The notes under the pieces were generated by a model, which was given only the letters and a program-made list of their open reading frames with translations, did not search any database and had not been told where the DNA came from. A stretch of DNA of 64,000 nt, taken from assembly GCA_019914945.1 (NCBI GenBank), contig CM034102.1, positions 10,901,501-10,965,500 of the forward strand, in the 5' to 3' direction. Shown here one piece after another: positions 10,515 through 21,815 of this stretch. Each line of letters begins with the position of its first letter. Position 1 is the first letter of the stretch. This stretch comes from Typha latifolia (taxonomy: Eukaryota > Streptophyta > Magnoliopsida > Poales > Typhaceae). The translations under genes were made by a program, and so were the position numbers.

Positions 10515-10997
10515 ATATAATGCATGAAGGATGAGAAGATAAGCATTGGCTCTCCATTTTTATCTTAAAATTAGTCCCTATTGTCTCACATACATCTATT
10601 AGATTGGAAGATAACATGTGGAATTACATATAGCACAAGATGAAGAAAGGTAATATTTTAGCTGCCTGTCAGCCTTCTCTCTTTTGTATCTTTGATTAGC
10701 ATTTAGGTTCCAATCTGCCAGCCATCTCTATTTCTTTTTTTCTCTTCTTAATGATGCAGCTGATTAGATATTGATCTATTTATTGCCATGCCATGGGCAG
10801 TTCCTTGTTATTTAAAATTTATGTACTAACATAAATTATTATTAATTACCTACCTAAAATGAGATCCTTTTATTGTTTGCCTAAGTCTTAACTACTTTTC
10901 CAGTAGAACATTTTTCTATGATATTCTTTCCAAAATTAATATTTTCCTTTTACAAATTCAATTATTTGTTTCTGACACAATTTGCATTCCCTGACAG
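10515..10997 (+). other. Probable intron sequence upstream of first visible CysRS exon
   Basis: AT-rich sequence ending in a pyrimidine-rich tract and the acceptor CCCTGACAG. I see no exon of the synthetase N-terminus here. Confidence 0.5.
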
Positions 10998-12770
10998 ATA
11001 ATGGATAATGGGCATGCATACACTATTGATGGAGATGTTTATTTTTCTGTTGATAGTTTTCCTAGTTATTGCTGCCTATCTGGACGGAAGTTAGATGATA
11101 ACCTTGCAGGAGGTGGTGGTCGGGTTTCTGTTGATTTAAGAAAGCGAAACCCTGCAGACTTTGCATTATGGAAGGTGGGGAGAACGTGGATAATTTTTAC
11201 CTTGTATCTGTTATAACTAGATCTGTGCTTACACATCCTTTGCTCTAATTATTATTTTTGGCAGTCTGCTAAGCCTGATGAGCCAAGTTGGGACAGTCCT
11301 TGGGGCCCTGGAAGACCAGGGTGGCATATTGAATGCAGTGCCATGAGTGCTCACTATTTGGGTCATTCGTTTGATATTCATGGTGGAGGGAAGGATTTGA
11401 TTTTCCCTCATCATGAAAATGAACTTGCACAGAGTCGAGCTGCCCATTCGGATTGCAATGTGAACTATTGGATGCACAATGGCTTTGTCAACAAGGACAA
11501 TCAGAAAATGTCCAAATCAGATAACAACTTTTTCACGATCAGAGATGTATGGGGTGAATAATGTGTTAATTATATTCGTCCTTATTTTCAAATTCTATCC
11601 AATTCAAAGGGTGGGTTGTTTCCTATGTTAAGAACTAACTTGTGTCAATGCATGCAGATTATTGGGAAGTATCATCCTTTGGCTTTAAGATTTTTCTTAA
11701 TGCGCACACACTATAGGGCAGATGTCAATTACTCTGACAGACAGCTTGAAACTGCATCTGATCGTGTTTTCTACATATACCAGGTCTGCAACTTGCCTAA
11801 AGCAGGAGGATAAATTGTTTAGATCAGGTGTAAACATTTGTTAATGGCTATAAATGATTAAATTCTCTGCCACCACTTGCTCACCAAATATATTAATATG
11901 GTCCTGCCTACGTATTGGAAAAGTTTTATGAGCTTCAAAAGAACCACTTTTGTGGGACTTAAATTACTTTGTTTCTGTCTGCTGCAGACTGTGCATGACT
12001 GTGAAGCAGCTCTATCTCCATTTCGTGGAGAGAAGATCAAAGCTCAAGTCCCAAATGAAATTCAAGAATTGATCAAGAAGCTCCACTCCAATTTTGTAAC
12101 CTCTATGTCGGATGATCTGCATACTACTGCTGTCCTGGATGATCTTATGGAACCATTGAAGGCGATAAATAGCAATTTGAAGAAGTTTAAGGTATAGGTC
12201 TGGTATTTCTTTCCTTCTAACAGAACGCATATTACATAGATAGCTCAAATGCTCTCAATGAATTGGACACTCCTACGTGGAAACTGAAATTATCTATTCT
12301 ATTTGAACCTGGGAAAGGCCTAACCGGAATCTGATTAATTATGTTCCCAAGGGTAAGAAGCAGCAGCAGTCACTTATTCAAACTCTATTTGCTTTGGAGA
12401 AGGAAGTCAAGGATGTACTCAGTATTCTTGGTTTACTGCCTTCTTCATCTTGTGCTGCGGTAATTTATGGTCCTAGTTTAAAGTGCTCCGCATTTGCCAA
12501 AGTTCTATGCAGTCTTAGGATTTTTTTTCTTTTCCTTTTCAAATCTAATAGGTTCTGCAGCAGCTAAAAGATAAGGCATTGACAAGAGCAGGTTTAACAG
12601 AGGAACAACTTCTACAAAAGATCGAGGAGAGAACCGCAGCAAGAAGGAACAAGCAGTATACGGAGTCGGATAGGATCAGGAAAGAGCTAACTGCTCTTGG
12701 CATTGCTCTAATGGATGAAAACAATGGGACGGTATGGAGACCATGTGATCCTGAAGGTTTGGATAATTAA
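10998..12770 (+). CDS. Cysteine--tRNA ligase, C-terminal six exons (5' part not in window)
   Basis: Charges tRNA-Cys with cysteine. Six exons with GT-AG introns, all phase 0: 10998-11174, 11265-11546, 11658-11783, 11988-12191, 12352-12459, 12552-12770 (TAA), together 371 residues. Visible signatures are [10 protein letters not shown] (a zinc-ligand Cys), [18 protein letters not shown] (zinc His and Glu) and [15 protein letters not shown] (KMSKS ATP-binding loop; the usual LGN after KMSKS reads DNN). The C-terminal helical domain and end are typical ([24 protein letters not shown]). By comparison with E. coli CysRS (461 residues), about 130 N-terminal residues, including the HIGH motif and first zinc Cys, are missing, plus any organelle targeting peptide. 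The open, cleanly spliced exons suggest a live gene whose first exons lie beyond the upstream transposons; a 5'-truncated copy is the alternative. Plastid/mitochondrial versus cytosolic form cannot be decided. Confidence 0.9.
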
Positions 12771-14019
12771 TTGAAGACCTTCCTTGGAAGATGGAAGATT
12801 TGTGGTTTGTCAGCTTACTGTCAAATCCTTTAAAAGTGAAGATAAGTGAATCCTCACTCATACTTTGGTTATTGATCGACCATTTACTTGAATTTTATCT
12901 TTTTTACTTTCATATGGTTAAGAGTAGCACAAGTGATGTGCTGTTTATTCAGACTGTTTTATAAGAAACATAACTGCTATTAATTGTATTGTAACTTCAA
13001 GTTTTGTTTAATCTTGTAACAAAAGTTTGTTATATTGTAGCCTTCTTACGGGCTCTTGTCGGCTAATGAAACCTTTCAGGACTTGCACTGCATGCCAAAA
13101 TCACATCTGCGAGATATTTCAAAAGATCTTTTTTTATTGCTCATATGCTCATTGGTTATAAGCTAGATAAAAGGGTTAACCCTTCCTGATATGTAGCGCC
13201 AAATTCTTCTAAGCCTCGATTGATTTAGGAACAAGGTTCAATCTAGAATATAGCTATTTCTATTACTTACTCCTAAAAGGCCTTTATAGCTATTTAAATT
13301 ATACGCATGCTAATGTAACCTCTTGGACTTATGCCCAGAGAGGATATCTTGCTACCTTTCAAGAGGGTTCCGATGCAGGTTTCAATATACTTCTCTGGCC
13401 ATTTTTGGTTTGATAAAAGATTCTTACATCTATTAGTTTTCCACCATAATTGGTGAGGTTTTCTGTGGTGTTCCATTTGTCAGTGGTGAAATTCTTTTGT
13501 TCGAGTTGTTCTCATGAGAATGTTTATACCCTCGTGTCATCTAAAGAAAAATTGTAAATTCTACATATGGTAGAGAAATTTTCTGCAGCAAATTCTAGTA
13601 TTTCTTTTTGGTATTTTCATTTAGATATCTGAACTAATTTTCTAACTTTTATTTTTTAATTACACATAGACCTTTTAAACTATTAAATTTTTTTGACCCA
13701 ACTTTAACCCTCCTGACTTTTTAACCTAAAATAAATAAAAAGACAGAAATACCCCTCTACTTATAATGGTGTTTTGGTATATTAGTATTCTCTTTCCTTT
13801 TAAAAGAAGATATAAATGTCATATATTTAGTCACATGTGAGTCTAGCAAAAAACTAATAAAGGAGAGCTTTGAGATTTTCAATAGTTTAGTGGACATATC
13901 ATCTGTGTGTATGAAAAATGTTCATGCACATGAAAACAAATAATAGTTCAGGAGTCTGGTTAAACTATACTTTCTTTTTTCTAGTTTAGGCTTTTCACAT
14001 ACACAGAAAAAAAAATCTT
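12771..14019. other. 3' flank of CysRS, no gene
   Basis: The first 250 bases or so are probably 3' UTR. The rest is AT-rich. A short inverted match (TCTGAACTAATTTT near 13627; AATAGTTCAGGAGTC near 13945) hints at an old MITE, but I cannot define its ends. Confidence 0.4.
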
Positions 14020-14228
14020 GCACCTTTTTCTTTTGCATTAACTTTCTTGAAAAGTTAGTCGGCTGGCTTAGCTGGTATTAATTAACTTTCAAAGACTACT
14101 TTGAAAGTCAAAGCATTCAGTTGGCACTTTTTTCTTTTGCATTAACTTTCTTAAAAAAATTAGTCGGCTGGCTTAGCTGGTATTAATTAACTTTCAAAGC
14201 CTAATTTGAAAGTCAAAGCATTCAGTTG
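14020..14228 (+). repeat. Tandem duplication, 104-bp unit, two copies
   Basis: Copies at 14020-14123 and 14124-14228 both run from GCACYTTTTTCTTTTGCAT through TTAGTCGGCTGGCTTAGC to GTCAAAGCATTCAGTTGG, with few differences. Each contains a small hairpin (CTTTCAAAG / CTTTGAAAG). Confidence 0.85.
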
Positions 14229-14689
14229 GCTGGATATTAAGAACATTGAAAAAAAAAATAAACGTTTTAGGAGATGAGATCTATCATGTATTATCAATAA
14301 TAAAATGTGGAAAAGGTAATCGCAGACACAACTTTTTATGTGAAAAAACATCAAATCGAGTAAAAAAACCATGGATGAAAACTTGGATTGAAATTAATCA
14401 CCAAATCTGTATTAGTTAATTGGAAACTTATATCTCACTTGCTAATTTTCACGACTCAATCTGTACTAACCTTACTCGCTAAAACCCACGACACTACTTT
14501 TCGTGATAGGTTTTAAAGTGAACATTGAGGTTGATCCTTCTATCTCAATGACCCTCTAGACGTAGTTCTTTTAGATCTGATGTAGACGCGTTGAGATGAG
14601 AAGTGATCTCTAGTAGCATCCAAAAGATAATCTCAAATATGATACATTTAGTTAGGGTCTTTTCTTATTGCATTAGTTGTTTATTTTTA
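14229..14689 (-). repeat. Possible LTR/retroelement remnant
   Basis: On the minus strand, CCATGGTTTTTTTAC followed by GTTTTTTCACATAAAAA resembles the sequence near the 3' end of the copia LTRs at 51885-51925 (CATGGTTTTTACCC, TTTTTCACGTAAA). No coding sequence is recognised. The assignment is weak. Confidence 0.35.
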
Positions 14690-15300
14690 TTAAAATAAAA
14701 TTCCTGTAGGTCGCGTTCAAACCTGCATTCGAATGCCTTTGCGAACACATGCATTAGGTTTGCAAAAATAGAGAACGTAAAATGTGCGTTCGAACGTAGT
14801 CCGGCGCATTCGAACGCCCTTGTGAATGCTTGCATCGTGTTCGCACATACAGAGAACATCTTTTGTGCGTTCAAATGCGATCAAACGCGTTCGAATGCGA
14901 TCGGTGGGAATCTTCTAGAATTAGGGTTAATAATTATATTTTGGCTTGTTGGCTAGCCTCTATAAAAGTGTGGATGGCAGCCAAAATCATTATGCTATTT
15001 GATTATTGATTTCTTGCATCCTATCTTCTCTCTATTCTATTTATCTTAATCTCCCTCCTCCCTCTTCACCAACATTTCACCTCTACTGTTAGTAAAGTCT
15101 CTCCTAACTTCTAGTCTCTCTTATTTGTTGAGTCCTCCATCTTTCTTGGATCTTGACTACTTCTTTCCCTTCATCTTTATCCTTTAAACAACATCAACCA
15201 TCCACTCTCATCTTCATAATCATCCATAACCCCAACATCCACTCCACGCGTCACTACCACTATCATCCGCAATATATCATGTTTTCGTCCTAGTTGCCGT
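14690..15300 (+). repeat. LTR-B fragment with TTCGAA array upstream of a TATA box
   Basis: 14704-14905 contains repeated GCRTTCGAAYGC-like words (for example GCATTCGAATGC, GCGTTCGAACG, GCATTCGAACGC, GCGTTCGAATGC) and C-to-T/G-to-A decayed versions (GCGTTCAAATGC). It is followed by TTAGGGTTAATAATTAT, a TATA-like CTATAAAAGTGTGGATGGCA, and pyrimidine-rich sequence. The same order is found in reverse at 63500-63840, so this is part of a dispersed LTR family. No gag or pol follows. Confidence 0.65.
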
Positions 15301-15950
15301 TCGAATCTACGAAGAACGTAAATACAAAAAACATAGATCAGAAGTTTTGGTTTTATTCCACTTGGTTTCGTAATTTTCTAACTATAGGAAAATATTTGGT
15401 GAATATTTTCCTTCGATTGCGCGGACTACTTTCTATAATAAATTTAGATCTTAAAGGAATCATTCTATCAAAATAATTTTAGATGATTTTGTGAAAGATG
15501 ATTTTCAAATTAATGCTTGATTGCCGCAACTAAGGTTAGATTAAACCGTTTATATACCTCTTAGAGATAAAATAAATATTTTTTAGAAATAAGATAAGTA
15601 TCTCTTAGAGATAAGATAATACTTCTTTAAAGATCTCTACAGATTCTTTTAGAGATAAAGTAAATAGAGATAAACCAAAATTTAAATCAAATCAGCCAAT
15701 GATCGTGTTTGACCGGTCAAAACGCCCAAAGAACTTCTATACGACAAATTTTAAGCCTACATGTGAGCGTTAAAATCAATCTTTCACTTTAATATTCTTT
15801 GTCAAATACTTTATACTTTGTACATATATTCATACATAAAAATTTAGACAAATTATATAAATATTAATTATATTTAAAAATATAATTTATTAATTATATA
15901 AGTACAAATAAAACTTAATAAATAATATTATAACAAGGAAAATCTAAAGA
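15301..15950. other. AT-rich, no gene
   Basis: Short dispersed CTCTTAGAGATAAGATAA-like words repeat between 15560 and 15665. Otherwise AT-rich without coding signal. Confidence 0.4.
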
Positions 15951-16330
15951 AAAGGAAACTAGTAGGAGATGACAAATGTGTTCTTTTGTAAGAGCAATCA
16001 GGAAACAAGCAACCAATTATTTATTAATTGTCTGTGGGCCCATGATGTTTGGAAGTAGCTTCAGAAATTATTAAAGTTCAAAGGCAGGCCTGGCACGATC
16101 CTATGAGGAGCAACAAAATTAAGAGCTGATTAAGAGGTTCATGGGATGAAGTTTCAATTGTTACCTTGTGGCTAATTTGGAGAGAGGATTCTAGAATCTT
16201 TAGCAATAAATATCATACATTAGATGACCTAACTCAACAAAATCAGGATGACCATACTACTATGGTCTTGGACTACAGCAGAGAAGGGAAAAAAGAAAAG
16301 AAAGATTCTGCACAAAATTGAACAAAGTTT
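15951..16330 (+). pseudogene. LINE ORF2 C-terminal fragment
   Basis: Translation across a frameshift and stop gives ETSNQLFINCLWAHDVW, the Cys/His-rich zf-RVT-like segment near the end of plant L1-type LINE ORF2, followed by LIWREDSRIFSNKYHTLDDL, matching the usual W-x-x-W-x-E-R-N-x-R-I-F pattern. No reverse transcriptase is present here. A dead 3' fragment. Confidence 0.65.
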
Positions 16331-16760
16331 ACAATATGAAGTTTTGACAAAATTAGGATGACCATACTAATATGAAGTTTTGGTTAGTCTGGACTTTTTA
16401 TCTTTGAAAAATGGCCTGCAGGTGAGGTGTCATTTATTCAGATCAAATTATTAAAAGCCTGATAGATGGAGGAAAATGAGAGAGTTTGAACAAGCCTATA
16501 CTACTTCGCAAAAAACAACACAATAAAAGGAAAAAAAAATATTGTAAAGCCCAAAGGATACAAAAAGAAAAAACTTGGCCCAAGCCTTTACGTCGGTACA
16601 AAAGATCTACCTTCTGGCAATTTAGTTATCACCGCTTAGGATCCATGCGAGCCAAGAAGCAAAACCTACACAAAATAAAAAGAAAGAAAGTGTTTCGTTG
16701 AATTTGGCAAACCTAGACCGTTGCTGCTGATCTGGTAGCGACACCTAGGACTATATGATA
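16331..16760. other. No gene recognised
   Basis: A 71-codon Lys/Arg-rich open frame at 16486-16701 has no recognisable motif and is probably chance. Confidence 0.4.
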
Positions 16761-17659
16761 AGAAGGTGAGGAGGAAAATAATGAGAGGAGGAAATGCCTG
16801 TCCATCCCTCCTAGCTAAAGTTGCTATACGGCCTAAGTCTAAAATGAGTCCAAGTAGAAATTAACCCAAGTCTATGAATTATAGGAAATTAACACTATGC
16901 ATAGTTTCAGAAGAATAACTGAAAATAGGTATTCTAATTTAATGGAGATGTTAACTAGTTTATTTAAGCTTATTATTCATTTCTTATTTGATTTTGTGAT
17001 TTTTTATTTTATTTCCTATAAATAAGGCCTTATTTTATCTTAGGCAAGTTTTCAAATTGAACGAATTAGTTTTTCTCTATCTCTCTTTACCTCTTCTATC
17101 AAGTTCTCTCCCTAACTTTCCATTGCACTCCTCTTAGCAGCTTTCACTTTCACTACGATGGTTATTTTTCTAGCCGTGCACAATCCCACTAGGATCATTA
17201 CCTATATTCCACTATCATCTACATCAATCCTACCCTTACCATCTACTGTACCTAAATTCTAGATCATCCTATCACCTAGCTACACCTTTCCACAACCTTC
17301 CCTTGAGTCTAAACACCACTCGACAACCTCTTGCAATCCCAAAAAGTCCTACCTAAAGCCCATCCACAATAGCCCACCATATTAGCCTCACTGAGCTCAT
17401 CACATTATGCACACTCTAGGATTTCGATGCGAACTGCTTCTAGAAACCAGCAAGCACAAATTGGCCAGTCTGTGCTCGATGCACACTCACCCTAGTTGGT
17501 GCATACTATATCCAAGCAACAACAAAGAATCTTCTTTGGTATCTAAGGGCAATCTGGTTGATATCCTTTGTGTGGTCATAATAGTTGATTATTAGAGCTA
17601 GTTTGTATCTCAACAATTTGGATAAAGCAATATTCGTCAACATGCTAACCACAAGAGCC

Positions 17660-18960
17660 ATGCCTGCAAGAAGGGATACAACTAATCAAAGTTCTTCGGC
17701 ACCATATATTGCACCACTTGATTTCTCAATGAAGCCCGAGATTGAGGACTTTCAACTAGGCAGATGAATCCAGTATCATGAGACCTTACCTAAGTGTTGC
17801 TCATGATTAGCTCTACCCTTTTGAAGACATTCGTCATAGAAAATGACTACTCTCTCCATGAGATGAGAAATATCTGTTAATCTAGACCTACCATTGGATC
17901 ACCAGCTAGGGCTGCCATAACCACCCTTATGCATAGCCCTAGGCTGACACCTCCGCTATCACTTAAGCATAATGACATTTCTATGTTACCCTTATGATAG
18001 CAAATCCAAGCACCGTTGCTGTCTACTCTAGAGCCATGATCAAATGGTGCTCCCACTAATAGGTTTTATGCCCCTATGACTATGGATGTCTGCAACCATG
18101 TGCATGACCCATAGGCTGAACATGATGATACATCACAACTATATGAGAAGGAAGTAAAGGTGCCCTACCATGATTGATATGATGATAGAGAGACATACAA
18201 AATGGCGATTCAAGGCCGGACCATGAGGCTAGACTTTCCTAAGTTCAGCGATAGCGTCCCACTTGATTCAGCCTATCAAATAAATCAGTTCTTCCTACCT
18301 GATCACACATGAAGAATCCAAGGTCGTTTTGGTCTCTTTTCACCTGGAGAACATTGCCATATGGTGGTTCTAATCAACCCAAAGAAACTATTCTTTTTGA
18401 CATGAGATGAGTCCACAAATATGACCTGTCTTCGATTCGGGTCATTCGTATATGAGGAGGCAACTCTCTCAAAACTTGTTTAAACTACCTCTGTCCAAAT
18501 CATAACAAGAGGAGCTTGAGAGGGTTTAGAATAAAGTTCAAGGATGGTCAGACTCTACTCTTCAAAGCACCTTTATTAGCGGACTCTGCCATAGTGTCCA
18601 AGCTAAAGTAAAGGCCACTTTACTTACTTATCTTACGACCACCTTCCAGATGGCATAGGCAATGGAAGAGAATCTTGGGGCACTAAAGATTGCATGAAAA
18701 GTACCCTAAATTGGGATGGACATGTAGAGGAGCACTAGGCCACCTACGACCATGATGGCACGGTCAGACACAGCCACTGCGGTCATGTAAGCTCTAACTT
18801 GACCACCCTTGGCTAGGGTGCTCTCGAGACTTACAAAGGTCCCCAAGACCTCTGACATGATGTATCACAATATTGCAGATAGAGAATTAAAGAACCAAAG
18901 GTTTGTGCTTATAATATAAAGAGAAATTCGTCTCGAGGCACAAACATGCAAGATCGTCAA
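17660..18960 (+). pseudogene. Gypsy-3 gag, degenerate
   Basis: Begins at an ATG giving MPARRDTTN, a common gypsy gag start. After many stops the core is readable near 18225-18480: VLVSFHLENIAIWWF corresponds to LASFHLEGVAIRWY in Gypsy-2 (30107-30150). Frame is not maintained. This is the retroelement capsid/nucleocapsid protein; here non-functional. Confidence 0.65.
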
Positions 18961-18996
18961 CCGTGATATTAATAGAGAAGACGACTGACACTAAGA

Positions 18997-20700
18997 TTGG
19001 AGTTAGGGCACATAAATGAACCAGTGGAGGAGGATTTGGAGGATATTAGGGATGTCAAGGAGAAGATTCAGTCTAAGATCTCCTTGCATGCATATTTAGG
19101 ATCTACTGCTCCGCAAACTATGTGGGTGGATGGAATAGTGAAGAATTGTCTAATTTATGTTTCTATGGACAATATAATTACTTATAACTTCCTTAATGAG
19201 GAGATGATTTATAGAATAAAATTAGAACTAGAGGCGTCCATTGATTTTAATGTATCCATTGGAGATGACACAAAATTGAGAGTCGAAGGAATTTGTTGTA
19301 GCGTGACGATTATAGTCCAAGGACATTTCTTTTTCTTAGACTTACTCCCGTCAGACCTTTGAGAAATAGACCTAGTACTTAGCATTCAGTAGCTTAAAGG
19401 GCTCGATAAGGTTTTCTTCAACTTTGAAATGTTAACCATCAACTTCTAATATGGCAGCAAGAAGTATACTTGGAAGGGCAGCGACCAAATTTGGGTGCAA
19501 TCTTACATTCATTGAATGGTTTACCCAAAATAGACGTCATGATCATTGGGTTGAGATTATATCTTGTGTTAGACTGACAAACATGTGACCATACCACTAC
19601 CCACATGCCTCCCAAAAAGAGAAAAAATCACTAAGTCAGTCATAGAAATAATGTTTAGTGAGATTATTTGTTCAAATTGTCGTATGTTCTCCTTGTCAGT
19701 GTTGTTAGAACAAAAAAATGATGAGAGTTGACGGTTTTGTATTATGGATTACTAAGCATAGAAAGCTACTACTATCAAAGACCGGTATCCAATTTCGATG
19801 ATTGAGGAGTTGCTAGATGAATTATTCGAGATGATTTGCTTCTCCAAGTTAGATTTGAGGGCTGGATAACATTAAATCTAAGTAGACCCGTCGGATGTGC
19901 ATAAGATGACTTTTTGGATGCATGACAAACGCTATAAGTTTTTGGTGACACTGTTTGGCTTCACTAATGCACCGCCATCTTTCTAAGGACTCATGAATGA
20001 TATTTTTAGACCTCTATTGTGGTGGTATTTACTTGTATTTTTTTAAAATATCTTATATTTTTTGTAGGGAGGTGCTATTGCTACTTCACCAAAACAACTT
20101 AAATGTAAAGATATCCAAGTGTTTTTAGGGTTATCAAAGAATAAATTATCTTGAACAGATTATTTTAACTATAAGGGTTGAGGCGAAACCTAAGAGAATC
20201 GTGAACATGGTGAGATGGTCACTACCAACAAACCAAGGGAGCTATGTAGTTTTCTTAGTATTATGGGCTACTATCATCGGTCCATCAAAGAATATGAGAG
20301 GATTAATGCCCCATTGACATTCTTATTGAAGAAGGTTGAGTTTAGATGGACAAAAAAGACATGATATATTTGAGAAGTTGAAGGCATCCATGACATCCGC
20401 TGCTCCCATTTCGTCGAGTGCGATGCTTCAGGAGTTGGTATCGGAGCCATGCTCATACAAAAAGGTCAACTCCTGGCCTACCTCAACAAAGCTCTCTTGC
20501 CTAAATCTCAGTAATTATCTACTTATGAGTAGAAGATATTGGATATTATTCATGTTGTCACAAAGTAGCGTACATATCTCACTACTTCATTATTCACCTT
20601 GATTAGTAGAGTTACCTTACATTTTAGGTAAGCAGATATATACCAACACAACAATGATGGATATCCAAGCTACTTGAATGCGATTATGAAATAATATTAA
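18997..20700 (+). pseudogene. Gypsy-3 pol (protease, RT, RNase H), degenerate
   Basis: A 121-codon open stretch (18997-19362) covers the protease: ISLHAYLGSTAPQTMWVDG, then YVSMDNIITYNFLNEE where D-S/T-G is expected; the DSG triad reads DNI, so the catalytic signature is lost. RT follows: IKDRYPISMIEELLDEL, FSKLDLRAG, MTFWMHDKRYKFLVTLFGF, TNAPPSF; the distal RT including the Y-x-D-D box was not recognised. RNase H is seen as VECDASGVGIGAMLIQKGQ and LLAYLNKALLPKSQ. In-frame stops interrupt every domain. Confidence 0.85.
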
Positions 20701-20870
20701 AAAAGTAACGAAAAATTGAGCGATGGATGCGCTATCACGACAACCTGATCTGAGCAAGAGCAATTTGCTGGAACGAGTTGGACCCAGAGGATAGCTTTAT
20801 GATGGTCCCCAAGTAGAGATTGTGCCTCATCTTGAACCGAAGGTGGACTAATGAAGTGATGCGGATTGAT

Positions 20871-21815
20871 ACAATCTAAGTCTAAATTGAGTTTGAGTTA
20901 AAATTAGTCTATTCCTAAACTACAGAGTAAAACCTACGCAGTTCTGAAAACATAATGAGTAAATATTCATACTATATTTGTTTATTGCATATTTTGGTGC
21001 TTGGTTGTAAGGTTGTCCGTTATGAATGATGTATAACCTAAATGTTCTAGATCAGACTTGATAAAGTCACATTAGTTTGATTTCAATCATTGTAAAATGA
21101 ATTGGTGGATTTGGAACCTAATTAAAGAAAAAACGAATAAACTTTCTTGCAAGAAATGTCGCTTGATAGACAAAAACAGAGTATATTTGCTTGGTCTAGT
21201 CTAGAAGTTTACTGCTCCACGGCTTGCACTAGTTCTAAATTAAAATGGATTTCTTTCCTTCATGGATACAAATCTCTATTTCAATCACAATTATTTAGTT
21301 TTATCCTACTTGTTTCTTGTAACCTTTATTATAACTAATTTAACCCATATATAACATAGTTATATGCGCTATGTCCCTAGTTTGTGACACGGAGATTTCT
21401 CCATTCGTTTGCTCTCTAAACTTTAATAAGACCTATATTGTTATCATTTCTTATTTGAGCCGATAATTTAGTGAAGTGCATGCCCACTCTTATATTCACC
21501 CCAACAAAGATCCACTAGATCTACCTCGATAAAAGAGAGGTTCTTATTTCTTATTTTCTATCTATCGAGGAGAAAATGGGACTAAACAAGAAGTCAAGGA
21601 CTAGTGGGAAAAATAACTCAATATATAGATGAAGAGGGAAAACAGAATTCTTTGTATGTAGATAGAGAAACAAAATTTCGAATATTGTAGTGTTTAATTA
21701 CAGCAACACCTAAGCAAACACTAGTAGGAAAGACCAATGAATAATAAAACTTTATTCTACAATCAATTCGATCCCTCCTTTTCATAATAGAAACTTCGTT
21801 AATATACTATCCATT
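20871..21815. other. Downstream flank of kinase gene, no gene
   Basis: AT-rich sequence. The part nearest 21815 is likely 3' UTR of the minus-strand kinase gene. Open frames here (for example 21147-21338) lack motifs. Confidence 0.45.

Larger units (their letters stand above)
16761..20870 (+). mobile_element. Degenerate Ty3/gypsy element (Gypsy-3)
   Basis: Plus-strand remnants in canonical order: a possible 5' LTR (about 16761-17130, with TTTCCTATAAATAAGGCC as TATA region), gag (17660-18960), aspartic protease (about 19080-19362), reverse transcriptase (19740-20040) and RNase H (20330-20600). A weak LTR match (CTAAGTCTAAAATGAG near 16832; CTAAGTCTAAATTGAG near 20877) suggests that the 3' LTR begins near 20865 and is truncated. 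No integrase or chromodomain was found. Many stops show an old, dead copy. Confidence 0.75.

Noticed and set aside
11229..11477. Minus-strand open frame of 82 codons
   Set aside because: Antisense shadow of the CysRS exon 11265-11546.
14020..14228. Considered as a MITE
   Set aside because: It is a direct tandem duplication of 104 bp without terminal inverted repeats or flanking duplications.
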